In this document: piece after piece, positions 1-8,018 of the stretch
Numbering within the stretch: the stretch's first letter is position 1
How the letters are laid out: every line of letters begins with the position of its first letter
Assembly (NCBI GenBank): GCA_964460235.1
Contig: CAYWPM010000004.1
Coordinates: 186,001-250,000, forward strand
Direction of reading: 5' to 3'
Origin: Sediminibacterium sp964460235
GTDB taxonomy: Bacteria; Bacteroidota; Bacteroidia; Chitinophagales; Chitinophagaceae
DNA length: 64,000 nucleotides
Notes under the pieces: generated by a model
What the model saw: the letters and a program-made list of their open reading frames with translations, nothing else
Told to the model about the DNA's origin: nothing
Databases searched by the model: none
Made by a program: the position numbers and the translations under genes

Positions 1-883
1 ACAGCATCCCATCCTCATTGGGATTATCCTGGCCGGCAAAAAAGCCCTCGCTGGCATTGTACATTTCAAGATACGTGCAGCCTTCGCCGATGACCTTTTC
101 AAACTGCTCGCGGTAGGGAACAAAAGAAACCCCGCCATGTATATACAGTTCCAGGTTGGGCCATACTTCCTTCAGGGTGGCCTTGCCGGTGATCTCCAAG
201 ATGCGTTTGATCAGGATCAACGTCCAGGTGGGAACCCCCGAAATAGAGGTCACATCTTCCTGTATGGTGGACTGGGCCAGTCTCTCGATCTTGCTTTCCC
301 ATTCATCCATCAGTGCGATCGATAACTCCGGTGTGCGGATCCAGTTGGCCCACATGGGTGTATTTTGCAGCAGTACGGCACTCAGGTCGCCATATTGTAT
401 GTCCTCGTTCAGTTTGCTGATCTGGTGCGATCCCCCGATCACCAGTCCTTTGCCGGTGAGCAGGTTACTTTCATTGTTGTAGTTGTAATACAGCGTCAAT
501 ACATCCTTGGATGCCTGGAAATGGTTGTCCTCCAGGCTCTCCTGTGTGATGGGGATGAATTTGCTTTTATCGCTGGTGGTTCCGCTGCTTTTGGCGAACC
601 AGTTAACAGGGGTGTTCCAGAGCGTGTTCTCTTCTCCTGCCATCAGCCGTTCGATCAGGGGTTTCAGGTCGTTGTACTCCTGTATGGGTACCCTTTCCTT
701 GAATGTGCGGATATTGAAGAGTTCCTTGAACCCATATTTACGTCCGAAATCCGTGTACTGGCCGTGGGTAACGAGATCCTGCAGCACTTCCCGCTGCGAG
801 CCGATGGGGTCATTGATCCATTGTTCAATGCGCCAGTGCCGGAATCTGGCCAAACGTGATATAGCGGGGCTAAACAGTTTCAT
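1..883 (-). CDS. GH3 auxin-responsive promoter family protein (partial, C-terminus outside window)
   Basis: Only the first 294 residues lie in the window; the frame stays open to base 1. The start is the ATG at 883. An adenylate-forming P-loop-like motif SSGTTS lies near residues 99-104 and the GH3 motif YNASEGFF near residue 275, with typical GH3 spacing. Plant GH3 enzymes join amino acids to acyl-adenylates of hormones; the bacterial substrate is unknown. The protein is cytoplasmic, since no signal peptide is seen. It follows lptB on the same strand after about 70 bases, so the two could be co-transcribed, which hints at a lipid or envelope acyl substrate (inference). Family assignment is firm; function is not. 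Confidence 0.88.
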   Translation of the reverse strand, partial: MKLFSPAISRLARFRHWRIEQWINDPIGSQREVLQDLVTHGQYTDFGRKYGFKELFNIRTFKERVPIQEYNDLKPLIERLMAGEENTLWNTPVNWFAKSSGTTSDKSKFIPITQESLEDNHFQASKDVLTLYYNYNNESNLLTGKGLVIGGSHQISKLNEDIQYGDLSAVLLQNTPMWANWIRTPELSIALMDEWESKIERLAQSTIQEDVTSISGVPTWTLILIKRILEITGKATLKEVWPNLELYIHGGVSFVPYREQFEKVIGEGCTYLEMYNASEGFFAGQDNPNEDGML

Positions 884-952
884 GTGGGTTCAATAGCAAA
901 ATAAGCAATGGGAACGAGAATGCGAAAGCCTGCGACAAGAAAACCGGCCTGA

Positions 953-1729
953 TTAAGCCCCTGCCGATCCTTCTTTGCCCATTTCAATGATCCAGTCTTT
1001 CCGTTTCAGCTCAAAGTTGGTACCTAAATACAACCTGCGTACCTGTGGGTCATCGGCCAGCTCTTCGGCCGACCCGTGTTTGAAGATCTTGCCCTCGATC
1101 AGGAGATAGGCCCTGTCGCAGATGGACAAGGTCTCGTTCACGTTGTGGTCAGTGATCAGGATACCGATATTCTTGTATTTGAGTTTGGCAACTACACTCT
1201 GGATATCTTCCACCGCAATAGGGTCCACACCGGCAAAAGGTTCATCCAGCAGGATGAATTTGGGGTCAACGGCCAGGGCCCGGGCAATTTCAGTCCTTCT
1301 TCTTTCTCCGCCACTCAGGCTGTCGCCATTGTTCTTACGTACATGGTGCAGGTTGAACTCATCCAGCAAGGATTCCAGTTTGTGCTGTCGCTCACCCGGG
1401 GTAAGTCTGGTCATTTCCAGAACAGACATGATATTGTCTTCCACGCTCAGTTTCCGGAAAACGCTGGCTTCCTGAGGCAGGTAACCAATGCCCATCTGCG
1501 CCCTTTTATACATAGGCAGTTTGGTGATCTCCATGTCGTTCAGGAATACCCGGCCCTCATCTGGTTTGATCAGGCCCACCACCATATAAAAAGTAGTGGT
1601 CTTGCCGGCGCCGTTTGGTCCCAGCAGACCTACGATCTCCCCTTGTTTCACGGTTACAGAAACGCTGTTGACTACTGTGCGGCCCTTATAACTTTTGAAC
1701 AGGTCTTTGGTATGTATGGTAAGACTCAA
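953..1729 (-). CDS. lptB: LPS export ABC transporter ATPase LptB
   Basis: This is the cytoplasmic ATPase of the Lpt machine that drives lipopolysaccharide export. Counting from the longest frame, Walker A GPNGAGKTT is near residue 43, the signature LSGGERRR near 145 and Walker B FILLDEPFAGVD follows. The open frame begins at 1747 (TTG), but that codon lies inside a perfect -7 promoter box (TATTTTTG, 1752-1745). The in-frame TTG at 1729 is therefore the better start and matches the N-terminus expected for LptB. The C-terminus carries about 20 residues beyond the ATPase core. Identity with LptB rather than another ABC ATPase rests on overall similarity and the very conserved core. Confidence 0.9.
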   Translation of the reverse strand: MSLTIHTKDLFKSYKGRTVVNSVSVTVKQGEIVGLLGPNGAGKTTTFYMVVGLIKPDEGRVFLNDMEITKLPMYKRAQMGIGYLPQEASVFRKLSVEDNIMSVLEMTRLTPGERQHKLESLLDEFNLHHVRKNNGDSLSGGERRRTEIARALAVDPKFILLDEPFAGVDPIAVEDIQSVVAKLKYKNIGILITDHNVNETLSICDRAYLLIEGKIFKHGSAEELADDPQVRRLYLGTNFELKRKDWIIEMGKEGSAGA

Positions 1730-1744
1730 TGCGTTGTGTTTTGA

Positions 1745-1752
1745 CAAAAATA
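1745..1752 (-). promoter_or_regulatory. -7 promoter box for lptB
   Basis: The minus strand reads TATTTTTG, a full match to the Bacteroidota -7 consensus TAnnTTTG. No clear -33 TTG is seen at the usual distance. It decides against the TTG start at 1747. Confidence 0.5.
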
Positions 1753-1870
1753 GCGGTTATCGGGGGTAATCAGGAGGCTGTGGGGCATCTTAACAGATGT
1801 TTTTCTATGGCGGAGAGTGTATATTGCACCAATTTTATGGGGCAACCCATATGGTAAAGACAGCATAGCA

Positions 1871-2824
1871 ATGAAAATAACAGAACACATTAAACAGTCT
1901 ACGGACACGCTGGTATCATTCGAAGTATTACCACCATTAAAAGGCAAGACCATCCATAGCCTGTACGATCACCTGGACCCGCTGATGGATTTCAAGCCGT
2001 CCTGGATCAATGTTACCTATCACCGCAGTGAGACCATGTTCAAGAAAAAAGCGGATGGTACGTTTGAGAAAGTGGATGTTCGGAAACGTCCCGGTACGGT
2101 AGGGATCTGTGCAGCCATTATGAACCATTACCGTGTTGATGCGGTCCCTCATATCATCTGCGGGGGATTCACCCGTCGTGAAACGGAAGATGCATTGATC
2201 GATCTTGACTTTTTAGGGATCGATAATGTGCTGGTGCTTAGAGGCGATGCTGCCAAAAACGAGGCCGCTTTTGAACCCGAGAAAGACGGTAACCATTATG
2301 CCATTGAACTGCTGCAGCAGGTGAATAATATGAATAACGGGATTTACCTGGATGAAGACATCAAGAATGGCGGCAAAACCAGCTTCTGTATGGGTGTTGC
2401 AGGGTATCCTGAAAAACATTTCGAGGCGCCGAACCTGGAGATAGACCTGGCAAAACTGAAAGAGAAAGTAGACGCTGGCGCAGAATATATCATGACACAG
2501 ATGTTCTTCGATAATCAGAAATTCTTCGACTTCGTGAAAGCCTGTCGTGATATGGGTATACAGGTGCCGATCATTCCGGGACTGAAACCCATTACCAGCA
2601 AAAAACAATTATCGGTTCTGCCGAGGATCTTCCATGTGGACATTCCTACCGACCTTTCTAATGCCATCATGAAATGTAAGACCGACCAGGAATGCGAGCA
2701 GGTAGGTACGGAATGGCTGGTGCAGCAGAGTAAAGAGCTGAAAAAGTTCGGTGTGCCGGTATTGCATTACTATACTTTGGGCAAACCTAAAGTGATCTGG
2801 AATGTAGTGAAAGAGATCCGGTAA
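1871..2824 (+). CDS. metF: Methylenetetrahydrofolate reductase
   Basis: MetF reduces 5,10-methylene-THF to 5-methyl-THF for methionine synthesis. The 317-residue protein has the family's TIM-barrel pattern, with the N-terminal SFEVLPPLKG and YHRSETMF segments, LVLRGD and the central YIMTQMFFDN motif. The frame is open from 1817, but ATG 1871 (MKITEHIKQ) gives the normal N-terminus. It is a single gene followed by a strong hairpin terminator. No SAM riboswitch was recognised in the 120 bases before it. The size is normal for the bacterial enzyme. Confidence 0.95.
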   Translation: MKITEHIKQSTDTLVSFEVLPPLKGKTIHSLYDHLDPLMDFKPSWINVTYHRSETMFKKKADGTFEKVDVRKRPGTVGICAAIMNHYRVDAVPHIICGGFTRRETEDALIDLDFLGIDNVLVLRGDAAKNEAAFEPEKDGNHYAIELLQQVNNMNNGIYLDEDIKNGGKTSFCMGVAGYPEKHFEAPNLEIDLAKLKEKVDAGAEYIMTQMFFDNQKFFDFVKACRDMGIQVPIIPGLKPITSKKQLSVLPRIFHVDIPTDLSNAIMKCKTDQECEQVGTEWLVQQSKELKKFGVPVLHYYTLGKPKVIWNVVKEIR

Positions 2825-2842
2825 AAGCGGGTACGATATTGG

Positions 2843-2890
2843 ACCGGGGACTGTTGAAATGATGCTGTTTCAACAGTCCCCGGTTTTTTT
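2843..2890 (+). terminator. Intrinsic terminator of metF
   Basis: A perfect 17-bp stem (2843-2859 with 2868-2884) closes the loop TGATGCTG and is followed by a run of T to 2890. It lies 18 bases after the metF stop. Confidence 0.9.
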
Positions 2891-2905
2891 CAGGTTTTCG
2901 GAGCA

Positions 2906-2950
2906 GTCGCTCGGCTCCGCCGAGTGACGCCTATCCCCAGGCTTCCAGCC
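2906..2950. repeat. REP-like hairpin element between two twin terminators
   Basis: GTCGCTCGGC (2906-2915) pairs with GCCGAGTGAC (2919-2928) across a 3-base loop, with one G-U pair. A second small hairpin GGC-ttcca-GCC (2940-2950) follows. The element is flanked by two related terminators. It looks like a dispersed intergenic element, but no second copy was found in this window. Confidence 0.4.
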
Positions 2951-2985
2951 TAAAAGCTTATATCACCTGCTACATAACATTTGAT

Positions 2986-3030
2986 CTGGGACTGTTGAAA
3001 TGATGCTGTTTCAACGGTCCCAGGTTTTTT
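2986..3030 (+). terminator. Second copy of the metF-type terminator hairpin
   Basis: A 15-bp stem (2986-3000 with 3009-3023) closes the same TGATGCTG loop as the hairpin at 2843-2884, and a T-run follows to 3030. It ends next to the stop of the convergent TlpA gene. Differences from copy one keep the pairing. Confidence 0.75.
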
Positions 3031-3031
3031 A

Positions 3032-4522
3032 TCAGGGTTCCTTTTGTACTGTTTTTCGTTTGGTTTCAATCAATTCATCGAACTGTTCCAGACTGAGCTG
3101 TTTGGCAATGATGCGTTTATCTTTATCCAGCAGGTAAATGGTGGGTGTTTTATAAATATCATATAACTGCCTGAAATTGGCTTTGCCTGCTTTTTCCACC
3201 GCCTGTTTGGCCGCTTTGGTCTCATAGGCATGTGTCCACTCGGGCGACAGTTTTTTCTCCTGTATGAAATGTTTCCAGGAAGCTATCTCGTTTTCATAGA
3301 TATTGACAGAATAGACCGCCACTCCGTATTTTTTCCATTTGGATCTGTATAAGGAATCCATTTTCGGGATCTCTTCCTTGCAATGGCCACAGTTGGGGTC
3401 CCAGAAAGCAACCACCGTGAACGGGGCTTTGATACCATAGAGCGGAACCGTTTTGCCTGTGGTGTCGGTCAGGTCAAGAAAAGGCGCCGGTTGTCCCAGC
3501 TGGTTGGCCATCAGGCTATAAGCCCTTTCGGTGATCACTTTACGCGAGGCCGGGTTCAGCAGCATGGTATCACCCTTGGCATAAAAATTCTCGAAGAGGA
3601 ATACAAACACTTTGTCCTGCCCCATGAATTCGGGGTTCATGTATTTGTTGGTGAACTTGGTAAGCAGGTAAGGGTAGATCTCTTTACCGGTTCTGGCCAT
3701 CAGTAACATGTAATTCACTTCTTTGATCACCGAATCCGGTTCCGGCGATACCATGGTCTTGAAATAATCATCCAGCTTCTTTTCAAAGAAAGGTGTACGC
3801 AGTAAGCGGTCGTCGTTGAACAATACATCATCCCAGAAATGCTCTTTTACGAACCGGTAAGGATACGTAGAGTCTGCCTTTCCGTTCACTATGGGTATGG
3901 CAGGTACGGTAGGCCGCTTCATGGCAGTGAGCAGCATGGCCAGCAGGCTGTTTGGATTGTTCCGGATGATATCTTCCCGGTAGTCCTGCAGTTCCTTATC
4001 TGTTTTAATGATCTCATCGCGCAGGCGTGCAGAATCGGCACTGGTGGTAGCTGCTTTGTACGCATTTTCCAGTTGTGCCAGGCTGGCGCCCTTACTACCG
4101 GTATACGCTGCATATTTTTTATAGAGATCATTTTCGGCGGAGCCGGTGATCACGGCATTCTCTTTTAAAGCTGTATCACCTGTAATAGTGAATTGCTGCT
4201 GGTCATCCATCAGCAGGTCGAACTGGATGGTGTATTGGGGTGATACCACAAAATAGATCCCCCCGGTCAACTTATTGGGGCCTTTAAAAACTCCCTGGCT
4301 TTTTTCGTTCAGATAAGCTGAATCAACCAGGGCCCGGCCTTGCCCATAATAACTGGCCAGGTATACTTTACAGTTTTTCAGTGGGGTAAGGGTGATGTTG
4401 ATATTCCGCCCCTTGGTTACCGGGGCTTTGGTGATGGAGGTTTTTTGTGGAGCCGCCTTTTTTTGGGCCCATACTCCCATTACCAGCGCAAAACTGACTG
4501 CAGTAAGTAATAATCGCCTCAT
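3032..4522 (-). CDS. TlpA-family thiol:disulfide protein with DUF4369 and DUF5106
   Basis: This 496-residue exported protein starts with a signal peptide (MRRLLLTAVSFALVMGVWAQ). Residues of about 40-130 resemble DUF4369, 130-330 resemble DUF5106, and the C-terminal 150 form an AhpC/TSA-TlpA thioredoxin fold with the redox motif WDPNCGHCKEE. Proteins of this build sit in the periplasm or outer membrane of Bacteroidota and probably reduce or isomerise disulfides; the client is unknown. It stands alone and converges on metF. The domain calls are from recognition of sequence pattern, not from a search. Confidence 0.88.
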   Translation of the reverse strand: MRRLLLTAVSFALVMGVWAQKKAAPQKTSITKAPVTKGRNINITLTPLKNCKVYLASYYGQGRALVDSAYLNEKSQGVFKGPNKLTGGIYFVVSPQYTIQFDLLMDDQQQFTITGDTALKENAVITGSAENDLYKKYAAYTGSKGASLAQLENAYKAATTSADSARLRDEIIKTDKELQDYREDIIRNNPNSLLAMLLTAMKRPTVPAIPIVNGKADSTYPYRFVKEHFWDDVLFNDDRLLRTPFFEKKLDDYFKTMVSPEPDSVIKEVNYMLLMARTGKEIYPYLLTKFTNKYMNPEFMGQDKVFVFLFENFYAKGDTMLLNPASRKVITERAYSLMANQLGQPAPFLDLTDTTGKTVPLYGIKAPFTVVAFWDPNCGHCKEEIPKMDSLYRSKWKKYGVAVYSVNIYENEIASWKHFIQEKKLSPEWTHAYETKAAKQAVEKAGKANFRQLYDIYKTPTIYLLDKDKRIIAKQLSLEQFDELIETKRKTVQKEP

Positions 4523-4632
4523 AGCTGTTGAATGATGGGTAAAAATAGCTAAACCGGGGTTAAACTACTGTCAAAAAACTAGGGAAGCGGGTGTTTCATC
4601 CGGCTGGTCACGTATTCATCCCCAATCCTAGT

Positions 4633-4640
4633 TACATTTG
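4633..4640 (+). promoter_or_regulatory. -7 promoter box for rlmD
   Basis: TACATTTG matches the Bacteroidota -7 consensus. It ends 5 bases before the GTG start at 4646, so transcription should begin at or next to the start codon and give a leaderless mRNA. No clear -33 box is seen. Confidence 0.55.
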
Positions 4641-4645
4641 CACCC

Positions 4646-6073
4646 GTGAGAAAGCAAAAAAAACCAGTTGTTCTAGAAAATATCCTTGTGCAGGATTATG
4701 CTGCTGAGGGCAAGTCGTTGGCAAGGGTCGATGGCAAAGTGGTATTCATTGAAGGGGCGGTGCCAGGTGATGTGGTGGATGTGCAGTTGTCGAAGAACAA
4801 GACCGACTGGGCAGAAGGCCATACCATCAAGATCCATACACTTTCCCCCGACAGGGTAACCCCGTTCTGCCAGCATTTTGGTGTATGCGGGGGCTGCCAG
4901 TGGCAGATGCTTCCCTACGAGAAGCAGCTTTTCTACAAACAGAAGCAGGTGAGCGATAACCTGGGACGTATTGCCAAAGTGGCTTTGCCGCCAATGGCAC
5001 CCATTATCGGGGCTGATGTCACCAGCCGGTACCGGAATAAACTGGAATATACATTCGCCACAGGTAAATACATACCTACCGAAGAATTCAGGCGGATGAA
5101 AGCCGAAGGCATTGATCCGAACAACCATTCCGGCGCCGCAGGGTTTCATGCACGTGGTTTTTTCGATAAAGTGGTAGAGATCGATACCTGTCATCTGCAG
5201 GAAGAGCCCACCAACCAGATCAGGAAAGCAGTGGCACAGTTCGCCATTGACAATGGCCTGGCGTTTTACAATAACCGTTCACATACCGGTTGGTTGCGTA
5301 ACATGTTTGTGCGTAATACCACTACCGGCGAGCTCATGATCAACGTAGTGCTGGGTTACGAAGAGGAAAACCTGCGCAAACAACTGCTGGATCAGCTGTT
5401 GCAACAGTTCCCGCAGATCACCACTTTATTGTATACCATCAATACCAAAAAGAACGACAGCCTGTTTGACCTGGAGCCGCAGACCTATTTTGGAAAGGGG
5501 TATATCATTGAGAAGCTGGAAGGGTATTCTTTCATGATCAGTCCCAAATCATTTTTCCAGACCAATACCCGGCAGGCGGAAAAACTGTACCAGGTAACCC
5601 GTGACTATGCCGAACTGGATGGGAGTCAGATCGTGTATGATCTGTATTGCGGTACGGGCAGTATCGGTATTTTTGTAAGCAAGCTGGCCAAAAAAGTGAT
5701 CGGCGTGGAAGTGATCGAAGATGCCATAGCGGATGCAAAGGAAAATGCGGCATTGAACCAGATTACCCATGCTGATTTCTTTGCAGGAGATGTGATCAAT
5801 ATCTGTGACGATGCATTTTTTGCCACGCATGGCCGTCCCGATGTGGTGATCACTGACCCGCCAAGAGCGGGCATGCACGAAAAATTGGTTAAAAAACTGC
5901 TGGATATCGCCGCGCCTACCGTGGTTTATGTAAGTTGCAACCCGGCCACACAGGCGCGTGATCTTGCATTGCTGGACGAAAAATATTCGGTTGAGAAGAT
6001 CCAGCCGGTGGATATGTTCCCGCACACACTGCATATAGAGAACGTAGTACAGCTGAAACTGAAAAAAGCATAG
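4646..6073 (+). CDS. rlmD: 23S rRNA (uracil-5-)-methyltransferase RlmD/RumA family
   Basis: This SAM-dependent enzyme methylates C5 of a uracil in 23S rRNA. An N-terminal TRAM domain (about residues 5-65) binds RNA; an iron-sulfur cluster motif C-x5-CGGC (CQHFGVCGGC) follows at about 75; a Rossmann methyltransferase domain has YDLYCGTGSIG near 330 and the catalytic Cys in YVSCNP near 435. The start is GTG 4646 because no ATG fits the TRAM domain and a -7 box lies just upstream. The 475-residue length is normal. The exact target uridine is inferred from the family. Confidence 0.9.
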   Translation: MRKQKKPVVLENILVQDYAAEGKSLARVDGKVVFIEGAVPGDVVDVQLSKNKTDWAEGHTIKIHTLSPDRVTPFCQHFGVCGGCQWQMLPYEKQLFYKQKQVSDNLGRIAKVALPPMAPIIGADVTSRYRNKLEYTFATGKYIPTEEFRRMKAEGIDPNNHSGAAGFHARGFFDKVVEIDTCHLQEEPTNQIRKAVAQFAIDNGLAFYNNRSHTGWLRNMFVRNTTTGELMINVVLGYEEENLRKQLLDQLLQQFPQITTLLYTINTKKNDSLFDLEPQTYFGKGYIIEKLEGYSFMISPKSFFQTNTRQAEKLYQVTRDYAELDGSQIVYDLYCGTGSIGIFVSKLAKKVIGVEVIEDAIADAKENAALNQITHADFFAGDVINICDDAFFATHGRPDVVITDPPRAGMHEKLVKKLLDIAAPTVVYVSCNPATQARDLALLDEKYSVEKIQPVDMFPHTLHIENVVQLKLKKA

Positions 6074-6150
6074 ATGAACGAATTGTATATGGGCACCCAT
6101 TTTTGTAACTATTGTAATCGTCCGTACCTCGGCGGGCAGGGGGATACGTT

Positions 6151-6996
6151 ATGACAGAATTTCGACCCTCGCGTTTTGAGATCTTGCCTACGATCGTAAA
6201 GAACCTGTTGATCATTAACGGGTTGTTCTTTTTGGCGCAGAACACATTCAAGGGCCCTGCTGTCAACTTCTCCATAGAAGATGTGCTGGCATTACATGCC
6301 TGGCAGAGCGATCTGTTCAAACCCTGGCAACTGGTCACGCATATGTTCCTGCATGGAGATCTGGGGCATATTTTCGGAAACATGTTCGCACTGTGGATGT
6401 TCGGTTCCGTGCTCGAAAATCTCTGGGGCTCCAAACGGTTCCTTACTTTTTACCTGATCTGCGGATTGGGAGCCGCACTGATACACCTGCTGTTCCTGAG
6501 TTACGAACTGATGCCGCTGATGAAAGATTATGCCGCTATTTTCCAGCAGCATGCTGATGGCGGGTCGTACCAGGCAGATGCCATGATCAATTTTATCAGC
6601 AAGAACAAACTGGGCGAACCCGGCTATCGCGACCAGCTGATCAGCCTGATCAGGGAGAACCCGAACGATGCGGGGCTGATGAACAAGCTGTTTGAGCAGC
6701 TGACCGTTTTCTACCAGAGCCGGATCAATACCAGTACCATTGGTGCCAGCGGTGCCGTGTTCGGGGTGCTTGCAGCTTTTGTGTACCTGTTCCCCAACAC
6801 CTATCTCTATATCTATTTCCTGGTGCCCGTTAAGGCCAAATGGATCGGGTTATTGTATTTTGGATATGAAGTGTTCTTTGCCTTAAGGAACTCAGCCGGT
6901 GATAACGTGGCCCGCTGGGCGCATATCGGTGGGGCCATTGTAGGTTTGCTAATTGTGATGACCTGGAACAAAAACAATAAAAAAACGTTCTATTAG
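6151..6996 (+). CDS. Rhomboid family intramembrane serine protease (active type)
   Basis: A multi-span membrane protease that cuts transmembrane helices. The catalytic serine is in GASGAVFG (near residue 198) and the catalytic histidine in ARWAHIGGA (near 256). The early helix has GDLGHIFGNM. A soluble insert of roughly 65 residues (about 125-190) lies between membrane segments. Start ATG 6151. It is followed 34 bases later by a second rhomboid that lacks the serine. The substrate is unknown. Confidence 0.9.
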   Translation: MTEFRPSRFEILPTIVKNLLIINGLFFLAQNTFKGPAVNFSIEDVLALHAWQSDLFKPWQLVTHMFLHGDLGHIFGNMFALWMFGSVLENLWGSKRFLTFYLICGLGAALIHLLFLSYELMPLMKDYAAIFQQHADGGSYQADAMINFISKNKLGEPGYRDQLISLIRENPNDAGLMNKLFEQLTVFYQSRINTSTIGASGAVFGVLAAFVYLFPNTYLYIYFLVPVKAKWIGLLYFGYEVFFALRNSAGDNVARWAHIGGAIVGLLIVMTWNKNNKKTFY

Positions 6997-7030
6997 GATA
7001 CAGGTTCCTTTTCAGAGATAAATCGTGTGT

Positions 7031-7951
7031 ATGTCGCCTCAACCTTTTAAAACCAGCCGGAACATCTTGTTAGGACAGGATAACAATGCACTTGTGTTCC
7101 TGTTTGCGGTGAATATGATCCTGTTCGTGATCATCACGTTTATCAAAACGGTCTATTACCTTTCCGATATTCCTGAAGAGTTCTTCTATAAACAGATCCT
7201 GAACTGGTTCACCTTACCTGCCCTGCCGGATACATTCCTCACCAGGCCCTGGACACTGATCACCCATATGTTCACACACCAGGGAGTATGGCACCTGATC
7301 AGTAACTGTTTATGGCTCTGGTGTTTTGGCTACATCATGCAGGACCTTACCAGTAATAACAAACTGATACCGGTATACCTCTATGGCGGTTTTGTGGGCG
7401 GATTGGTATTCCTGCTGGGTAACAACCTGGTACCGGTGCTGGAACGAAATCTTGCCGTAACCGCACCCATGATAGGCGCCGGGGCTCCTATTATGGCCCT
7501 CGCTGTTGCAACCACCACTTTGGCACCTGATTACCGCATTTTCCCCCTGATCAATGGCGGCATTCCTTTATGGGTGCTTACCCTGGTTTTTGTGGCCATT
7601 GATTTTGCCTCGCTGGCCACCGGAAATGCCGCTGTCGGTGCCGGCCACCTGGCAGCCGGTGTGGTGGGATATCTCTACATACGCCAGCTTCGCCGCGGGC
7701 ATGATTGGGGTGCCTGGATGATCCGGCTGATGAACTGGCTGGACGATCTGTTCAGCCCCGATAAAAAGCATAACAGCAGATCGAACCGGGAGAAACTGTA
7801 TTACCGGTCTGACAGAAAACCCTATGAGAAAATTTCCAATATCACCCAGCAAAGACTGGATGAGATCCTCGACAAGATCAACCAGGAGGGTTACCAGCTG
7901 CTCACCGATGAGGAAAAAGAGTTCCTGAAACGGGCCAGCTCCGAAGAGTAG
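7031..7951 (+). CDS. Rhomboid-family membrane protein lacking the catalytic serine, with C-terminal tail
   Basis: The membrane core matches a rhomboid: THQGVWHLISN near residue 80, then four or more further segments and a conserved His in GAGHLAAG. Where the active serine should be (GxSx), the sequence reads IGAGAP, so Ser is replaced by Gly. A soluble tail of about 80 residues follows and ends in a helix (DEILDKINQEGYQLLTDEEK) seen in this Bacteroidota subfamily. The frame opens with GTG 7025; ATG 7031 is preferred. It sits in tandem with the active rhomboid, probably in one transcript. Predicted pseudoprotease. Confidence 0.85.
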   Translation: MSPQPFKTSRNILLGQDNNALVFLFAVNMILFVIITFIKTVYYLSDIPEEFFYKQILNWFTLPALPDTFLTRPWTLITHMFTHQGVWHLISNCLWLWCFGYIMQDLTSNNKLIPVYLYGGFVGGLVFLLGNNLVPVLERNLAVTAPMIGAGAPIMALAVATTTLAPDYRIFPLINGGIPLWVLTLVFVAIDFASLATGNAAVGAGHLAAGVVGYLYIRQLRRGHDWGAWMIRLMNWLDDLFSPDKKHNSRSNREKLYYRSDRKPYEKISNITQQRLDEILDKINQEGYQLLTDEEKEFLKRASSEE

Positions 7952-8007
7952 GGGGCATGCCAAGGTCCCGCTTATCAGGGATATGCAACTTCGCAATTGA
8001 TTTTTAG

Positions 8008-8015
8008 TAAATTCG
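8008..8015 (+). promoter_or_regulatory. -7-like box just before the EEP-family gene
   Basis: TAAATTCG has one mismatch to TAnnTTTG and ends 3 bases before ATG 8019, consistent with a leaderless mRNA. No -33 box at the usual distance. Confidence 0.35.
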
Positions 8016-8018
8016 GGC

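Noticed and set aside
2825..3031. A transposon or MITE between metF and the TlpA gene
   Set aside because: The element has twin hairpins, but no target-site duplication or transposase remnant was seen, so only a REP-like call is made.
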